Positions 35,250 through 44,368 of a stretch of 64,000 nucleotides of DNA are shown piece by piece. The notes under the pieces are model-generated. The model was given only the letters and a program-made list of their open reading frames with translations. It did no database searches and was not told the origin of the DNA. Numbering within the stretch: the first letter of the stretch is position 1; each line of letters opens with the position of its first letter. Origin of the DNA: Sphingopyxis sp. (GTDB lineage Bacteria > Pseudomonadota > Alphaproteobacteria > Sphingomonadales > Sphingomonadaceae); NCBI GenBank assembly GCA_016463225.1, contig JAEMRT010000007.1, positions 43,588 through 107,587 on the forward strand, in the 5' to 3' direction. Both the position numbers and the translations under genes were made by a program.

Positions 35250-35786
35250 TCATTTCTCCATCGTCCATTCGTCGCGCAGCAAGCCAAAGATCAGCGAGTC
35301 GCGAACGCCGATATGCGTTTCCCATTCGCCGCGCAGCCGCCCCTCGCGCTGAAAGCCCAACCGCTCGAGAAGGACGATCGATCCGCTATTCTCCGGGTCA
35401 GTGTCGGCAAAGATGCGTCGTAGTCCCAGCTCTTCGAATCCATAGTCGATCACCCGCCCCACCGCTTCGCGCCCGATGCCGGTACCCCAGTGACGACGAT
35501 GCAGGATATAGCCGATTTCTTTCACGTCGGGCTTGCCGTCGATCAGGATCACCCACCCGAGCGCATCATCATGGCCGGCCAGCGTAATCGCCCAGCACTG
35601 ATAGTCGCGTCCCTCGATCGCGTTGTAGGCGACATAGTCTTCGGTTTCGGCGAGCGACTGGTGCGGCCCGCTCGACCACCAGGTCATGACCGCCGGATCG
35701 GACAACACCGGGAACAGCGCGGCGGCATCATCCAGCCGCAGCTGGCGCAGCACAAGCCGCGCAGTGGTCAGCGTCGGCGCGGGCAT
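35250..35786 (-). CDS. RimJ/RimL-type GNAT acetyltransferase
   Basis: A 178-residue acetyltransferase of the ribosomal-protein-Ser/Ala group. The start LTTARLVLRQLRLDDAAALF is typical; the acetyl-CoA loop is YILHRRHWGTGIGREAVGRVIDYGFEEL, followed by NSGSIVLLERLGFQREG. It may acetylate a protein N-terminus or a small amine. It is 5 nt downstream of glmU, so it probably shares its transcript. Confidence 0.9.
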   Translation of the reverse strand: MPAPTLTTARLVLRQLRLDDAAALFPVLSDPAVMTWWSSGPHQSLAETEDYVAYNAIEGRDYQCWAITLAGHDDALGWVILIDGKPDVKEIGYILHRRHWGTGIGREAVGRVIDYGFEELGLRRIFADTDPENSGSIVLLERLGFQREGRLRGEWETHIGVRDSLIFGLLRDEWTMEK

Positions 35787-35791
35787 GAGGC

Positions 35792-37138
35792 TTATTTACC
35801 CGCCTTCTTTTTCCGCATCGCGTCATGAAAACGGTCGGCCCAGCCCGGCTTGATCAGCTGCTCGGCGCGGACCATGCGCAGGTCGCCCGCGGCGACATCG
35901 CGCGACACGGCGCTGCCCGCAGCGACGATCGCGTCGCGGCCGATGGTGACGGGGGCGATCAGCGCGCTGTTGCTACCGATGAAGGCGTTTTCGCCGATCA
36001 CCGTCTGATATTTGAAATAGCCGTCATAATTACAGGTGATCGTCCCCGCGCCGATGTTTGCGCCCGCGCCGACGGTGACATCGCCCAGATAGGTCAGGTG
36101 GTTCGCCTTGGCGCCCTTGCCCAGCACCGCCTTTTTCGTCTCGACGAAATTGCCGATCTTGGCCTTTTCGCCCAGCACCGTGCCGGGGCGCAGACGCGCG
36201 AAGGGTCCGACTTCGCAGCCGCTGCCGATGATCGCGCCTTCGATATGGCAATTGGCGCGGATCCTGACACTATCGGACACCGTCACGCCGGGGCCGAAAA
36301 ATACGTTCGGCTCGATCAGCACGTCGCGGCCGATCTGCGTATCCCATGCGAACCACACCGTGTCGGGGGCGATGAGGCTGGCGCCGTCGGCCATCGCCTG
36401 TATCCGCCGCCGCGCCTGCCAGTCACCTTCCATCGCGGCGAGCTCACCGCGGCTGTTGATCCCCGCAACGTCATAAGGGTCGGTGACAACCACCGCACAA
36501 TGGCGCCCGTCGGCATTGGCGATATTGACGATGTCGACGAGGTAAAATTCCTTCGCCGCATTGGCGTCGGTGACGCGCGCCAGCAACCCGAACAGGTCGC
36601 GCGCCTTTGCCGCCATCAATCCCGAATTGCACAGGCGCACCGCGCGTTCGGCGTCGGTGGCGTCCTTATGCTCGACCATCTTGGTGACGCGATCGCCCTC
36701 GGTGATGACGCGGCCATATTGCTGGGCATCGTCGGGTTCGAAGGCGAGTACCACGACCGCAGGCGCATCGGGCGCGTTCAGCCGGTCGATCATCGCCTGC
36801 ATCGTCGCGGCGGGAACAAAAGGCACGTCGCCATAAAGGATCAATACGTCGCCGTCGAAACCGGTAAGCGCGCCTTCAGCCTGCTGCACCGCATGACCGG
36901 TGCCAAGTTGCGGATCCTGCACCGCCAGGTCGGCGGTGCCGCCCAGCGCCGCCTCGAGCTGCTCAGCCTTGTCACCGACGATCACCACCTTCTTCGCCGG
37001 GTTCAGCGCGTCGACGCTCGCCATCAGGTGCAGCAGCATCGGCCGCCCCGCGATCGGGTGCAGCACCTTGTGCAGGTCGGACTTCATGCGGGTTCCCTTG
37101 CCCGCGGCAAGGACGATAGCGGCGATAGGATTGCTCAT
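35792..37138 (-). CDS. glmU: bifunctional N-acetylglucosamine-1-phosphate uridyltransferase/acetyltransferase
   Basis: Catalyses the last two steps to UDP-GlcNAc, precursor of peptidoglycan and LPS; 448 residues. The N-terminal pyrophosphorylase domain has LAAGKGTRMKSDLHKVLHP and ILYGDVPF; the C-terminal half is a left-handed beta-helix of hexapeptide repeats, with GNFVETKKAVLGKGAKANHL and NCNYDGYFKYQT-type features. The ATG at 37138 was chosen; a start at 37150 adds four residues. It is divergent from gph with about 60 bp between. Confidence 0.97.
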   Translation of the reverse strand: MSNPIAAIVLAAGKGTRMKSDLHKVLHPIAGRPMLLHLMASVDALNPAKKVVIVGDKAEQLEAALGGTADLAVQDPQLGTGHAVQQAEGALTGFDGDVLILYGDVPFVPAATMQAMIDRLNAPDAPAVVVLAFEPDDAQQYGRVITEGDRVTKMVEHKDATDAERAVRLCNSGLMAAKARDLFGLLARVTDANAAKEFYLVDIVNIANADGRHCAVVVTDPYDVAGINSRGELAAMEGDWQARRRIQAMADGASLIAPDTVWFAWDTQIGRDVLIEPNVFFGPGVTVSDSVRIRANCHIEGAIIGSGCEVGPFARLRPGTVLGEKAKIGNFVETKKAVLGKGAKANHLTYLGDVTVGAGANIGAGTITCNYDGYFKYQTVIGENAFIGSNSALIAPVTIGRDAIVAAGSAVSRDVAAGDLRMVRAEQLIKPGWADRFHDAMRKKKAGK

Positions 37139-37197
37139 GCGCGCTGCCATGCCAGCAAATGATTGCGGATTCCAGAGCGTCGCGCCATGCGCAGCCG

Positions 37198-37866
37198 ATG
37201 AACGGATTTCCTTTTGCGATCGTCGGCTTCGACCTCGACGGCACGCTGGTCGATACCGCGGGCGACCTGACCGCCGCGGTCAACCATGCACTGGGCCTCG
37301 CCGCGCGCGCGCCGCTGACCGAGGCCGAGGTGCGACCGATGATCGGGCTGGGCGCGCGGCACATGCTCGAACAGGGGTTCGCCGCGACCGGCGGCATCCC
37401 GGACGGCGATTTCGAGCGGCTCTACCGCGAGCTGCTGCGGTTTTATGAAGCGCATATCGCGGTCCACAGCCGTCCCTTCCCCGGCGTGATCGCCGCGCTC
37501 GACCGGCTCGACGCGCTCGGCGTGAAGACCGCAGTGGTCACCAACAAGCGCGAAGATATGGCGCGCAAACTGCTCGGCGACCTCGGGCTGGCCGACCGGA
37601 TGGCGACGATCATCGGCGGCGATACGCTGGGGCCGGGCAACGCCAAGCCCTCCCCCGCGCCGATCCATGCGATGATCGACCGCTGCGGCGGCGGACGCGC
37701 AGCATTTGTCGGCGACAGCATCTACGACATTCTTGCGGCCCAGGGTGCCGGAGTGCCGAGCATCGTGGTCAGCTTCGGTTTCCTCGATCGACCCGCCCGG
37801 GAGCTGGGCGCCGATCAGGTCATCGACCATTATGACGAGCTGATCTCGCTGCTCGAACGGCTCTAA
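37198..37866 (+). CDS. gph: phosphoglycolate phosphatase
   Basis: A HAD phosphatase of 222 residues that removes phosphoglycolate formed by repair of oxidised DNA ends. Motif I is FDLDGTLVDTAGDL, motif II is VVTNKRE, and motif IV GDSIYDILAAQGAG. The N-terminal cap is Gph-like (NHALGL, MIGLGARHML). I chose the ATG at 37198; the one at 37159 would add 13 unconserved residues. Its end overlaps the convergent nucleotidyltransferase gene by 4 nt. Confidence 0.9.
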   Translation: MNGFPFAIVGFDLDGTLVDTAGDLTAAVNHALGLAARAPLTEAEVRPMIGLGARHMLEQGFAATGGIPDGDFERLYRELLRFYEAHIAVHSRPFPGVIAALDRLDALGVKTAVVTNKREDMARKLLGDLGLADRMATIIGGDTLGPGNAKPSPAPIHAMIDRCGGGRAAFVGDSIYDILAAQGAGVPSIVVSFGFLDRPARELGADQVIDHYDELISLLERL

Positions 37867-38876
37867 CGCTTCCGCCACTTGGTCCACAAATGGCTCGCCA
37901 GCATCGTCGGCGGCATGCGCAGCCAGTGCGAACGGATGTAGAAGCCTTGCTCGAGCAGCGGCCGCGTCACCCGTCCCCAATCGTCGCGGGCGAACAGACG
38001 CTGGCGAAACCAGTGGTCTTTAGTGCCCTGCCCGCCCCATCCTGCGGACAGCGCGGCGCCATAAAGATCGCGCGACAGCCGCGCCGCGCGCTGCACCGCA
38101 TCCTGCAACCCATGCAATCGCGCGCGCTTGTCGAGCTCGCCCCAGAATCCGGGATCGGCTGCCGCAAAATCGCGCGTCATCAGGTGAAAGTCCCACAAAT
38201 TGCGGAGCCCGCCCTGCAAGTCGCCGTCAGCGAGCATATGCGCGGCGCAGTGGCACGCCATGTCGACGGGGTTCAGCACCGCAAAGCCGCCCGCGCTGGC
38301 CTCCGCGTCGCTGACGAGCGCCAACGCGTCGGGCGTAATCCGGTGGGTGCGCGGCAGGATCGTGTGGTGGACGTCGATCATCCGGTCGCGCAGCTTGTGG
38401 ATCAGCGGCGGCAGCTCATGCATATGTTCGCGATAGTAGAAATCGTCATAGGGGTCGGACTTGACCCATTCCCATCCGGCATTGAGCAAGGCGTTCTCGG
38501 CCCGGCGGATGTCCGTCGCGAGTACCAATATGTCGAGGTCGCCGATCTGCCGCCCCGCCGCGCACGCCATGCCCGCGGCGGCATAGGCAGCGCCCTTGAG
38601 CAGGACAAATTCGATCCCCACCGGCGCCAGCGCGCGCCGCGCCATCTCGGCCTCCCACAGCGCCTGCCGCTGTGCGACCGCGGCAGCGGCGCGCTGATCG
38701 GCGAACAACGCCGCGACGGTCGGCGGCAGGTCGGCACCCTCGAGCCGGTGCGCCAGCGTCGCCAGCATCGCCTCGCTGCGCGCGACGCCGATCACGCCGT
38801 CCCAGTCGCGCGGCGCCAAAGCGGAGGCATCGCGGCGTCCGGCGAGCAGGTCGACAAAGGTCCGCACCGCGCTCAT
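37863..38876 (-). CDS. nucleotidyltransferase family protein of the HPr-rel-A locus
   Basis: A 337-residue member of the large nucleotidyltransferase superfamily (NTP_transf_5 type). Catalytic-type Asp residues appear as D113-x-D115 in GRQIGDLDILVLATD, after the KG motif around K94 (LLKGAAYAA). The C-terminal half is alpha-helical and conserved in this locus type. It overlaps the HprK-like gene by 4 nt. The target molecule is unknown. It could modify a peptide or a polar head group. Confidence 0.8.
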   Translation of the reverse strand: MSAVRTFVDLLAGRRDASALAPRDWDGVIGVARSEAMLATLAHRLEGADLPPTVAALFADQRAAAAVAQRQALWEAEMARRALAPVGIEFVLLKGAAYAAAGMACAAGRQIGDLDILVLATDIRRAENALLNAGWEWVKSDPYDDFYYREHMHELPPLIHKLRDRMIDVHHTILPRTHRITPDALALVSDAEASAGGFAVLNPVDMACHCAAHMLADGDLQGGLRNLWDFHLMTRDFAAADPGFWGELDKRARLHGLQDAVQRAARLSRDLYGAALSAGWGGQGTKDHWFRQRLFARDDWGRVTRPLLEQGFYIRSHWLRMPPTMLASHLWTKWRKR

Positions 38877-39739
38877 TTGATCGCCTCGGCCCATAGCTGC
38901 TCGGCCAGCATCATGCCGGTCGCACTGTCGGGATAAGACACGCCGAACGCAGGAGTCTCGCGCACCAGCCGCGTCAGTGCCGCGAAGCCCGCCTCGCCCA
39001 GCGCGACATAGTTGGTCGACGCCTCGGTCAGCCGCACAAACGCCTCGCCCTCGCCCATCGGCTCGATCGCCGCCGCGCCGCCAAAGCGCGGGAACAGCAG
39101 CAACGCCGGACGCACCGGTTCGTGCATCGCCGCGATCGCTTCGGAGCGCGGGATCAGGTGGCGGACGTCGCCCTTTGGCGTTCCGGCCATCAGCGGCCCC
39201 AGCCGCGCAGCATCGACCTGCGCCGCGACCGCGGCAATCCCCTCGTTCTTCAGGCTGACCGCGCGCGGGAACGCCAGCGCATCGCCGCTCACCGGCTCGA
39301 TCAGCGTGAATTCGTCGCCCATCAGCCGCCAGTCGCCTTCGCCGAGCAGCGCCGCCAGCGTCGATTTTCCCGACCCCGATTCGCCCGACATGATCAGCGC
39401 GCGGCCATCCCGCGCCACCGCGCTGGCGTGGAGCAGCATATGGCGCCGCCAGCCGAGCGCGACCTGCAAGTTCATCCCCATTTCAGCGGCGAGCAGCCCC
39501 ATCGACAGCGGCAGTGGCAGCGCGTCGGGAACGACAAAATCGCCGCCGATATGCACCGAAGGCCGCACCCGGCGCCGCCACGGCCGCGCCGCGAACAGGC
39601 GCACGGTAGCGTCAGCGGGGCGTGTTTCGTCCTGCGGATAACCGGCGTACAATCGCTCAAGCGCTGCGATCGGCGCCGCCCAGTCGCTGCCGATACGAAA
39701 TTGCACGGGGCCGACCGCAATGCGAATGCTGTGCCTCAC
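38873..39739 (-). CDS. HprK-related kinase A
   Basis: A 288-residue protein that resembles the C-terminal kinase domain of HPr kinase/phosphorylase. The P-loop GESGSGKST lies at 119-127, HASAV (H104) precedes it, and a GDEF acidic pair follows at 141-144. It is not HPr kinase: it lacks the HprK N-terminal domain and HPr is not nearby. The GTG at 39739 overlaps the upstream PqqD-like gene as GTGA. The TIGRFAM name for this family is HPr-rel-A kinase; its substrate is unknown. Confidence 0.85.
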   Translation of the reverse strand: MRHSIRIAVGPVQFRIGSDWAAPIAALERLYAGYPQDETRPADATVRLFAARPWRRRVRPSVHIGGDFVVPDALPLPLSMGLLAAEMGMNLQVALGWRRHMLLHASAVARDGRALIMSGESGSGKSTLAALLGEGDWRLMGDEFTLIEPVSGDALAFPRAVSLKNEGIAAVAAQVDAARLGPLMAGTPKGDVRHLIPRSEAIAAMHEPVRPALLLFPRFGGAAAIEPMGEGEAFVRLTEASTNYVALGEAGFAALTRLVRETPAFGVSYPDSATGMMLAEQLWAEAIK

Positions 39740-40017
39740 GCCCGCGCCACCAGCCCCATCGCCGCCAGTTCGTTCAACCGCTCGGTCAGGATCGGCTGGA
39801 CATCGTCCACACCGTCGAAGTCGAAGCTTTCGGCGAGCCGCACCGCGAGCGTCACCGCGTCGCAATCGTCCGCGCCCATGGCTTCCAGGATTTCGGGCAT
39901 CGGCGACACCACCAGATGCGTCTGCATCGACCGGCGATCGAAAATCGCGGTCAGCTCACCCAGCGGCTCGACGCGCAGCGCGCCCGGCGGCGCGGCGCGA
40001 TAGGCGGGGTCAGGCAT
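39736..40017 (-). CDS. PqqD-family peptide chaperone (HPr-rel-A system)
   Basis: A 93-residue protein of the PqqD fold, a RiPP recognition element that binds a leader peptide and hands it to a modifying enzyme. The first part carries a beta-hairpin (LRVEPLGELTAIFDRRSMQTHLVV) and then helices (PILTERLNELAAMGLV). In this locus type it partners the HprK-like kinase. No precursor peptide gene is visible in the operon, so its client is unknown. It overlaps the MarR gene by 8 nt and the kinase by 4 nt. Confidence 0.82.
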   Translation of the reverse strand: MPDPAYRAAPPGALRVEPLGELTAIFDRRSMQTHLVVSPMPEILEAMGADDCDAVTLAVRLAESFDFDGVDDVQPILTERLNELAAMGLVARA

Positions 40018-40456
40018 AATCTTCGGCGGCAGCGGTCAGCTTGGCGAGGATCGCCATCATCGTCGCGCGCTCGGCGGCGGTGATGTTCGATTCGAGCTGC
40101 GCCTCGCTCGCCAGCGCCGCGGGAACGATTGCGTCGTACAGCGACCAACCCGTTTCGGTGAGCTCCAGATGGTGCGACCGCCCGTCGACCGCATGCGCCT
40201 GCCGCGCGATCAATTGCCGTTCAGCGAGTGCCTTAGCGGCGCGGTTGACCGTCACCTTGTCCATCCGCGTCGCCTCGACCAGCTCGCGCTGCGTCTTGGG
40301 CCGCCCTTCGCCCAGCACCGCCATCAACCGCCATTCAGGGATCTTCAGCCCGAACCGGTTCTGATATTCGGCCGCGATCCGTTCGGACAAGGCGTTCGAC
40401 GCGATCGACAGGCGATAGGGCAGAAAATTGTCAAGGTTCAGTTTTTTGGCGGCCAT
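40010..40456 (-). CDS. MarR family transcriptional regulator
   Basis: A 148-residue winged-helix regulator. The dimerisation helices and DNA-binding region are seen in FGLKIPEWRLMAVLGEG, RPKTQRELVEATRMDKVTVNRAAKALAERQLIARQAHAVDGR. MarR proteins repress near-by genes and are released by small phenolics or oxidation. Its stop overlaps the PqqD-like start by 8 nt, so it is the first gene of a four-gene unit and probably autoregulates it. A TonB-dependent receptor ends 36 bp upstream on the same strand. Confidence 0.9.
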   Translation of the reverse strand: MAAKKLNLDNFLPYRLSIASNALSERIAAEYQNRFGLKIPEWRLMAVLGEGRPKTQRELVEATRMDKVTVNRAAKALAERQLIARQAHAVDGRSHHLELTETGWSLYDAIVPAALASEAQLESNITAAERATMMAILAKLTAAAEDYA

Positions 40457-40492
40457 GCCCCGTTCTTATCGACAATCGCCGTCCTGTGAAGG

Positions 40493-42574
40493 TCAGAACG
40501 ACACGCGAGCGCCGATCCACAACGTCCGCGGCGTCGCGCGCTCGACGATCCCAGTCGAGGAGATCGCCGCAGGGACCAGCTCGTCGAACAGATTTTCGCC
40601 GCGCGCCTCAAGGCTCACCCGATCAACGACGCGCCACGTCACACCGGCGTCGAGGGTCAGCGCATCGCCCAGCACCAGCAGGCCCAGATCATCCTCATTC
40701 TGTTTGCCCACATAGCGCAGCGTCGCAAAACCCTGCACGGCGTCCGTTGTGTTGCTGCGCAGCGAAACACTGCCGCCATGCTTCGCGATCTGCGCCGGAC
40801 GGCGACCATCGAGCGCCGCTGCGCCGCGCGACGCATCGACCGTGGCATCGGTCAGCGCATAGGTTGCGCGCAGCGTCAGAAAATCGATCCGCTGTTCGGC
40901 GCTGAACTCGATCCCCTTGGTGTCGATCGCATCCAGATTTTGCCGCTGGTTGAGGTTCGGCGCGAGGGTGACATTGGCGATGGCGTTGGTCAGGTGATTG
41001 GCGAACAGCGTCGCCGACAGCTTTGTGCCGCCGCTTTCCCAATCGACCCCTACCTCGCCGCCCCACAATCGCTCGGGCTGCAGCATTTCGTTCGCGGTCG
41101 TCACCTCGGCACCGACACGAAACGGGCGATAGAGCTCGTTCAGCGTCGGCAAGCGCCAGCCGCGATAGGCGGCCGCACGCAGCGTTATCCTTTTGGCCGC
41201 TGTCCAACGCACCCCCGCACGGCCGCTGCCTTCCCATCCTTGCCGCGCCGCAAAGCGCAGGTCGGTGATCACGGGACCGCCGATATTGCGCTCCAGCCGA
41301 AAGCCCTCACCGAGCCACCAGCGATCGACTCGTCCACTAAGCGTCCAGAGCCAACCCCCGCCACCAACGGGGGACGTCCATGACGTCCATTCGGCAAAAG
41401 CCCCCACGGTATCGCTGCTGCCGCCTGCGATCCGATGACGACCTGGAACCGTGCCGGCAAAAAAGAAATCCTCCTCGGTGCGGCCCGTCGTGCGGCGCCA
41501 GTCGGCGCCGATGCGGATCGGATTGATGCGTCCGATGAGCGGGCGAAATTCGAGCCGCGCGCCCATTCCGGTGGCGGGAACGCGCTGGAACAGCACGGGG
41601 GCGACGCTGTTCCGTCCGGCCGCCACACTCGCAAAACCGCTCTCGAAATCGCGCAACTGAACATAGGTCAGCGCGGAGAACTGGTTTTCACCATAAGGGT
41701 CGTGGATGAAGCGCAGGCTGGCATCTACGCCATCAACCCGGCTGGTCGTGAAATCGGTCCCGCGGTCACGCTGGTCGGAAAAACCGCGCACGCTCGCTTC
41801 GACAGAGCTGGATTCCCCGGCGTCGAAACGCAGTCGCAGCCCCAGCCCGCCTTGCTCATAAGGCGCAGCGCGATCGACGCTGCCGCGCTGGCGTCTGGCG
41901 ATCGGGACGAAGCCGTCGCCGCGACTATAGCGGCCGTCAACCGCGACCTGCCCACTGTCCGATCCGATGCCCACCGAAGCCGATGCATCCCAGCTATCGC
42001 GGCTGCCATAGGCGAGACTGGCATCGACCCCATAATTGAGCTGGGAATGGAGCGCGATTGTTCCGGCCAGCGCGCCCGGCCCATCGGCGCCGCTGCCGCC
42101 GCCACGCGTAATCGTCGCGCCGCGCAGGTTGATTGCATCAAAAGCCGTCCAGGCGACCCAGCCGCCGAATGGATCGGCTTGCGGGATGCCGTCAAGCGTC
42201 ACCAAGGCGCGGCTCGACGCATTGCCGCCCAGTCCGCGCAAAGTCACGCCCTGACTGGTCGGGTTCGCCGACCGTCCATCCGATCGGCGGAATTGCACCA
42301 CCCCGGCCTCGTCGCGCAGGCGATTTTCGATGCGGGCGCCGCTACCCCGCTGCAAATCGTCGATCACGGCGATCGACTGAACCACATCGCCATAGGCTCG
42401 CGGCAACGCGCCCGAGGCAGTGACGACAATATCGATGCGATCCTGCGTCGTCCGCGGACCGCAGACGATGACGGGTTCCAGATATTCGTCGTCCGGTCTC
42501 GTGCTATCGGCTTCCAGGGCCATGGCCGACGCCGGCATGGCCAGCGCCGCGGCCCCCGTCAGCAGGCGGATCAC
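40493..42574 (-). CDS. TonB-dependent receptor
   Basis: An outer-membrane TonB-dependent receptor of 693 residues with a signal peptide LLTGAAALAMPASAMALEA. The plug has SIAVIDDLQRGSGARIENRLRDEAG and TLRGLGGNASSRALVTLDGIPQ, and the barrel ends in LWIGARVSF with a terminal Phe. It looks like a vitamin-B12/small-ligand receptor group, but the ligand is not readable. The GTG at 42574 overlaps the maiA stop (GTGA), so it is co-translated with maiA. No cobalamin riboswitch precedes it. Confidence 0.9.
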   Translation of the reverse strand: MIRLLTGAAALAMPASAMALEADSTRPDDEYLEPVIVCGPRTTQDRIDIVVTASGALPRAYGDVVQSIAVIDDLQRGSGARIENRLRDEAGVVQFRRSDGRSANPTSQGVTLRGLGGNASSRALVTLDGIPQADPFGGWVAWTAFDAINLRGATITRGGGSGADGPGALAGTIALHSQLNYGVDASLAYGSRDSWDASASVGIGSDSGQVAVDGRYSRGDGFVPIARRQRGSVDRAAPYEQGGLGLRLRFDAGESSSVEASVRGFSDQRDRGTDFTTSRVDGVDASLRFIHDPYGENQFSALTYVQLRDFESGFASVAAGRNSVAPVLFQRVPATGMGARLEFRPLIGRINPIRIGADWRRTTGRTEEDFFFAGTVPGRHRIAGGSSDTVGAFAEWTSWTSPVGGGGWLWTLSGRVDRWWLGEGFRLERNIGGPVITDLRFAARQGWEGSGRAGVRWTAAKRITLRAAAYRGWRLPTLNELYRPFRVGAEVTTANEMLQPERLWGGEVGVDWESGGTKLSATLFANHLTNAIANVTLAPNLNQRQNLDAIDTKGIEFSAEQRIDFLTLRATYALTDATVDASRGAAALDGRRPAQIAKHGGSVSLRSNTTDAVQGFATLRYVGKQNEDDLGLLVLGDALTLDAGVTWRVVDRVSLEARGENLFDELVPAAISSTGIVERATPRTLWIGARVSF

Positions 42575-43203
42575 GCTGCCTTGACCGCGTCGGGGTGCGC
42601 CTTCTGGAATGCGTCCAGCTCCATGCAAGCTGCATCAATTGCCACGAGCCGCGGATAATCGTCCAGCGGCACTTCGAACCTGCGCGCATTATACATTTGC
42701 GCGACGAGACAGCAGTCGGCGATCCCCGGCGTGTCACCGCCGAGATATGTCCCTTCGCCCGCCATCGCCTCGAGCGCGTCGAAACCCTGCGCGATCCATG
42801 TCGCGATCCAGCGATCCTTGGTCTGCTCGTTGAGCCCCAGATCTCTGGTCAGATATTTCAGCACCCGCAGATTGTTCAGTGGATGGATGTCGCTCGCCAC
42901 CACCTGCGCCTGCGCCAGCGCGACGGCGCGCGGCATCGCTTCCTCGGGAATTAGCCGCGGCTCGGGAAAGGCGCGGTCGAGCCAGTCGATGATCGCCATG
43001 CTCTGGATGATCGGTTCGCCATCGGCGACCAGCATCGGGACAAAACCCTGCGCGTTGAGCTCCAGATAGGCGTCGCTGCGCTGTTCGCCCGCGATCAGGC
43101 TGATCTCGACGCGCTCATAGGCGAGCCCTTTCAGGTTCAGCGCGATGCGCACGCGATAGCTGGCCGAGGAACGGAAATAATCGTGGAGGACGAGCGACGT
43201 CAT
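42571..43203 (-). CDS. maiA: maleylacetoacetate isomerase
   Basis: A glutathione-S-transferase-fold enzyme of 210 residues (zeta class). The SSASYRVRIALNLKG motif binds glutathione, and the C-terminal helices include GIADCCLVAQMYNARRF. In tyrosine catabolism it isomerises maleylacetoacetate to fumarylacetoacetate. The ATG at 43203 follows the palindromic repeat at 43219-43296; upstream reading frame is only read-through of that repeat. It overlaps the receptor gene. Confidence 0.9.
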   Translation of the reverse strand: MTSLVLHDYFRSSASYRVRIALNLKGLAYERVEISLIAGEQRSDAYLELNAQGFVPMLVADGEPIIQSMAIIDWLDRAFPEPRLIPEEAMPRAVALAQAQVVASDIHPLNNLRVLKYLTRDLGLNEQTKDRWIATWIAQGFDALEAMAGEGTYLGGDTPGIADCCLVAQMYNARRFEVPLDDYPRLVAIDAACMELDAFQKAHPDAVKAA

Positions 43204-43218
43204 GGGAGAACCTTTTAT

Positions 43219-43296
43219 CGTCATCCCGGCGAAGGCCGGGATCTCGACGGAGCATCGGGACACGATGGTAAGATCCCGGCTTTCGCCGGGATGACG
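43219..43296. repeat. palindromic REP-type pair
   Basis: Two hairpins in inverted orientation: one with CATCCCGGCGAAGGCCGGGAT and its mirror with ATCCCGGCTTTCGCCGGGATG, joined by about 26 bp. The 78-bp element lies 16 bp upstream of maiA and translates to the familiar IPAFAGMT string when read through. It is a different family from the repeats at 30362 and 60962. Confidence 0.85.
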
Positions 43297-43336
43297 AATA
43301 TGAGGGGATTATAATTCGCGCAAGTTTGGCGAAAGA

Positions 43337-44368
43337 CTAGTTTTGCTCGTCCTTTGGCATTTCCGCAATCCATTGCCGCAGCAACGCCGCGCCTTCCTTG
43401 TGCACTGTCGATCGCCCGACCTCGGGCATCGCGATCCCGGGATCGGTGCTTTCGAGGCGGTATAGCAGGAAACTGTGCGCGGCATCGCCCGGCGCAATTG
43501 CGAAATCCATCCCCCCGCTGCCGCGCCCCGCCGCGGTCGGGCGTTTGCCGATACCATAGTTGACGGTGGTGGGATCGTCGGTCCAGCGCAGGAACAGCCC
43601 GCTGTTCGACGCGCTGCCCGCCGGATTGTGGCAATGCGCGCAATTGACGTCGAGATACGCGCGCGCGCGCTCGGCCACCGTTCCTGATGCCGGATCATCC
43701 CATATCGGCATAGTGACGCTGCGCGCCGGAATGGTCCGAACGCGGATCGACGGCGCTTTCTGCATACCGGTCAGATCGACCCGGAAGTTACGCATCTTCG
43801 GCCCGATCGGTTCGATCACGCCATTCTTGCTGTGACATTCCTTGCACTGATTCTTGTTCGGCACCGCATAACGGATGCTGTGTGCTTCACCGTCGGGGCT
43901 CTTGAAACTCACCGGAACCCGCCGCCCGCCGAGCGCCAGCGTCGCATCCTTGCCGTCGGCGTCCCAGATGTAGGGCAGCGCGGTCCAGCCCGAAGCGCGG
44001 TGGATCAGCAGCCGCGTTTCAACCGGCTTGCCGCCATTATGGTCGACCCAGCCGAAACTTTTGAACAATACCGTGCCAACCGGAAATTCGATCGTCCCGT
44101 CCGCAGTCACGCGCGCTTCGCGGCCGTTCGGGATGTAAACGAAGCGGTCCTTGGCGGCATAATCGCTAAACAACGGCGTGCGCAGCGTGTAGCCGACGGC
44201 GGCAGTCGGACGATAGTTGCCGGTTGTCATTCCAAAACCGAACTCGGACAGTTTCTGCGGCGTCGCCTCCCCTTCGATCGCGGCTTGATCGACGGTCGGA
44301 CCAGTCATGGTTGCCGCGCCGCTGACGCAGCATAGCGCCGCCGCCAAGGCCGCAAAAACGCGTCTCAC
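43337..44368 (-). CDS. di-haem c-type cytochrome (HNE_0200/SO2930-like)
   Basis: A 343-residue exported protein with two CXXCH haem sites: CKECH (175-179, QCKECHSKNGV) and CAHCH (243-247, NCAHCHNPAG). A large beta-rich domain separates the signal peptide from the first haem. The GTG at 44368 overlaps the beta-helix gene as GTGA. The two genes form a known pair whose substrate is unsettled. It could carry electrons from an enzyme-bound substrate in the periplasm. Confidence 0.84.
   Translation of the reverse strand: MRRVFAALAAALCCVSGAATMTGPTVDQAAIEGEATPQKLSEFGFGMTTGNYRPTAAVGYTLRTPLFSDYAAKDRFVYIPNGREARVTADGTIEFPVGTVLFKSFGWVDHNGGKPVETRLLIHRASGWTALPYIWDADGKDATLALGGRRVPVSFKSPDGEAHSIRYAVPNKNQCKECHSKNGVIEPIGPKMRNFRVDLTGMQKAPSIRVRTIPARSVTMPIWDDPASGTVAERARAYLDVNCAHCHNPAGSASNSGLFLRWTDDPTTVNYGIGKRPTAAGRGSGGMDFAIAPGDAAHSFLLYRLESTDPGIAMPEVGRSTVHKEGAALLRQWIAEMPKDEQN

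Noticed and set aside
42575..42700. Cobalamin riboswitch before the second TonB-dependent receptor
   Set aside because: The receptor start overlaps the maiA stop and there is no leader or B12-box-like sequence.
43204..43263. Upstream extension of maiA starting MSRCSVEIPAFAGMT
   Set aside because: This reading frame is a translation of the palindromic repeat at 43219-43296; the normal maleylacetoacetate isomerase start is at 43203.
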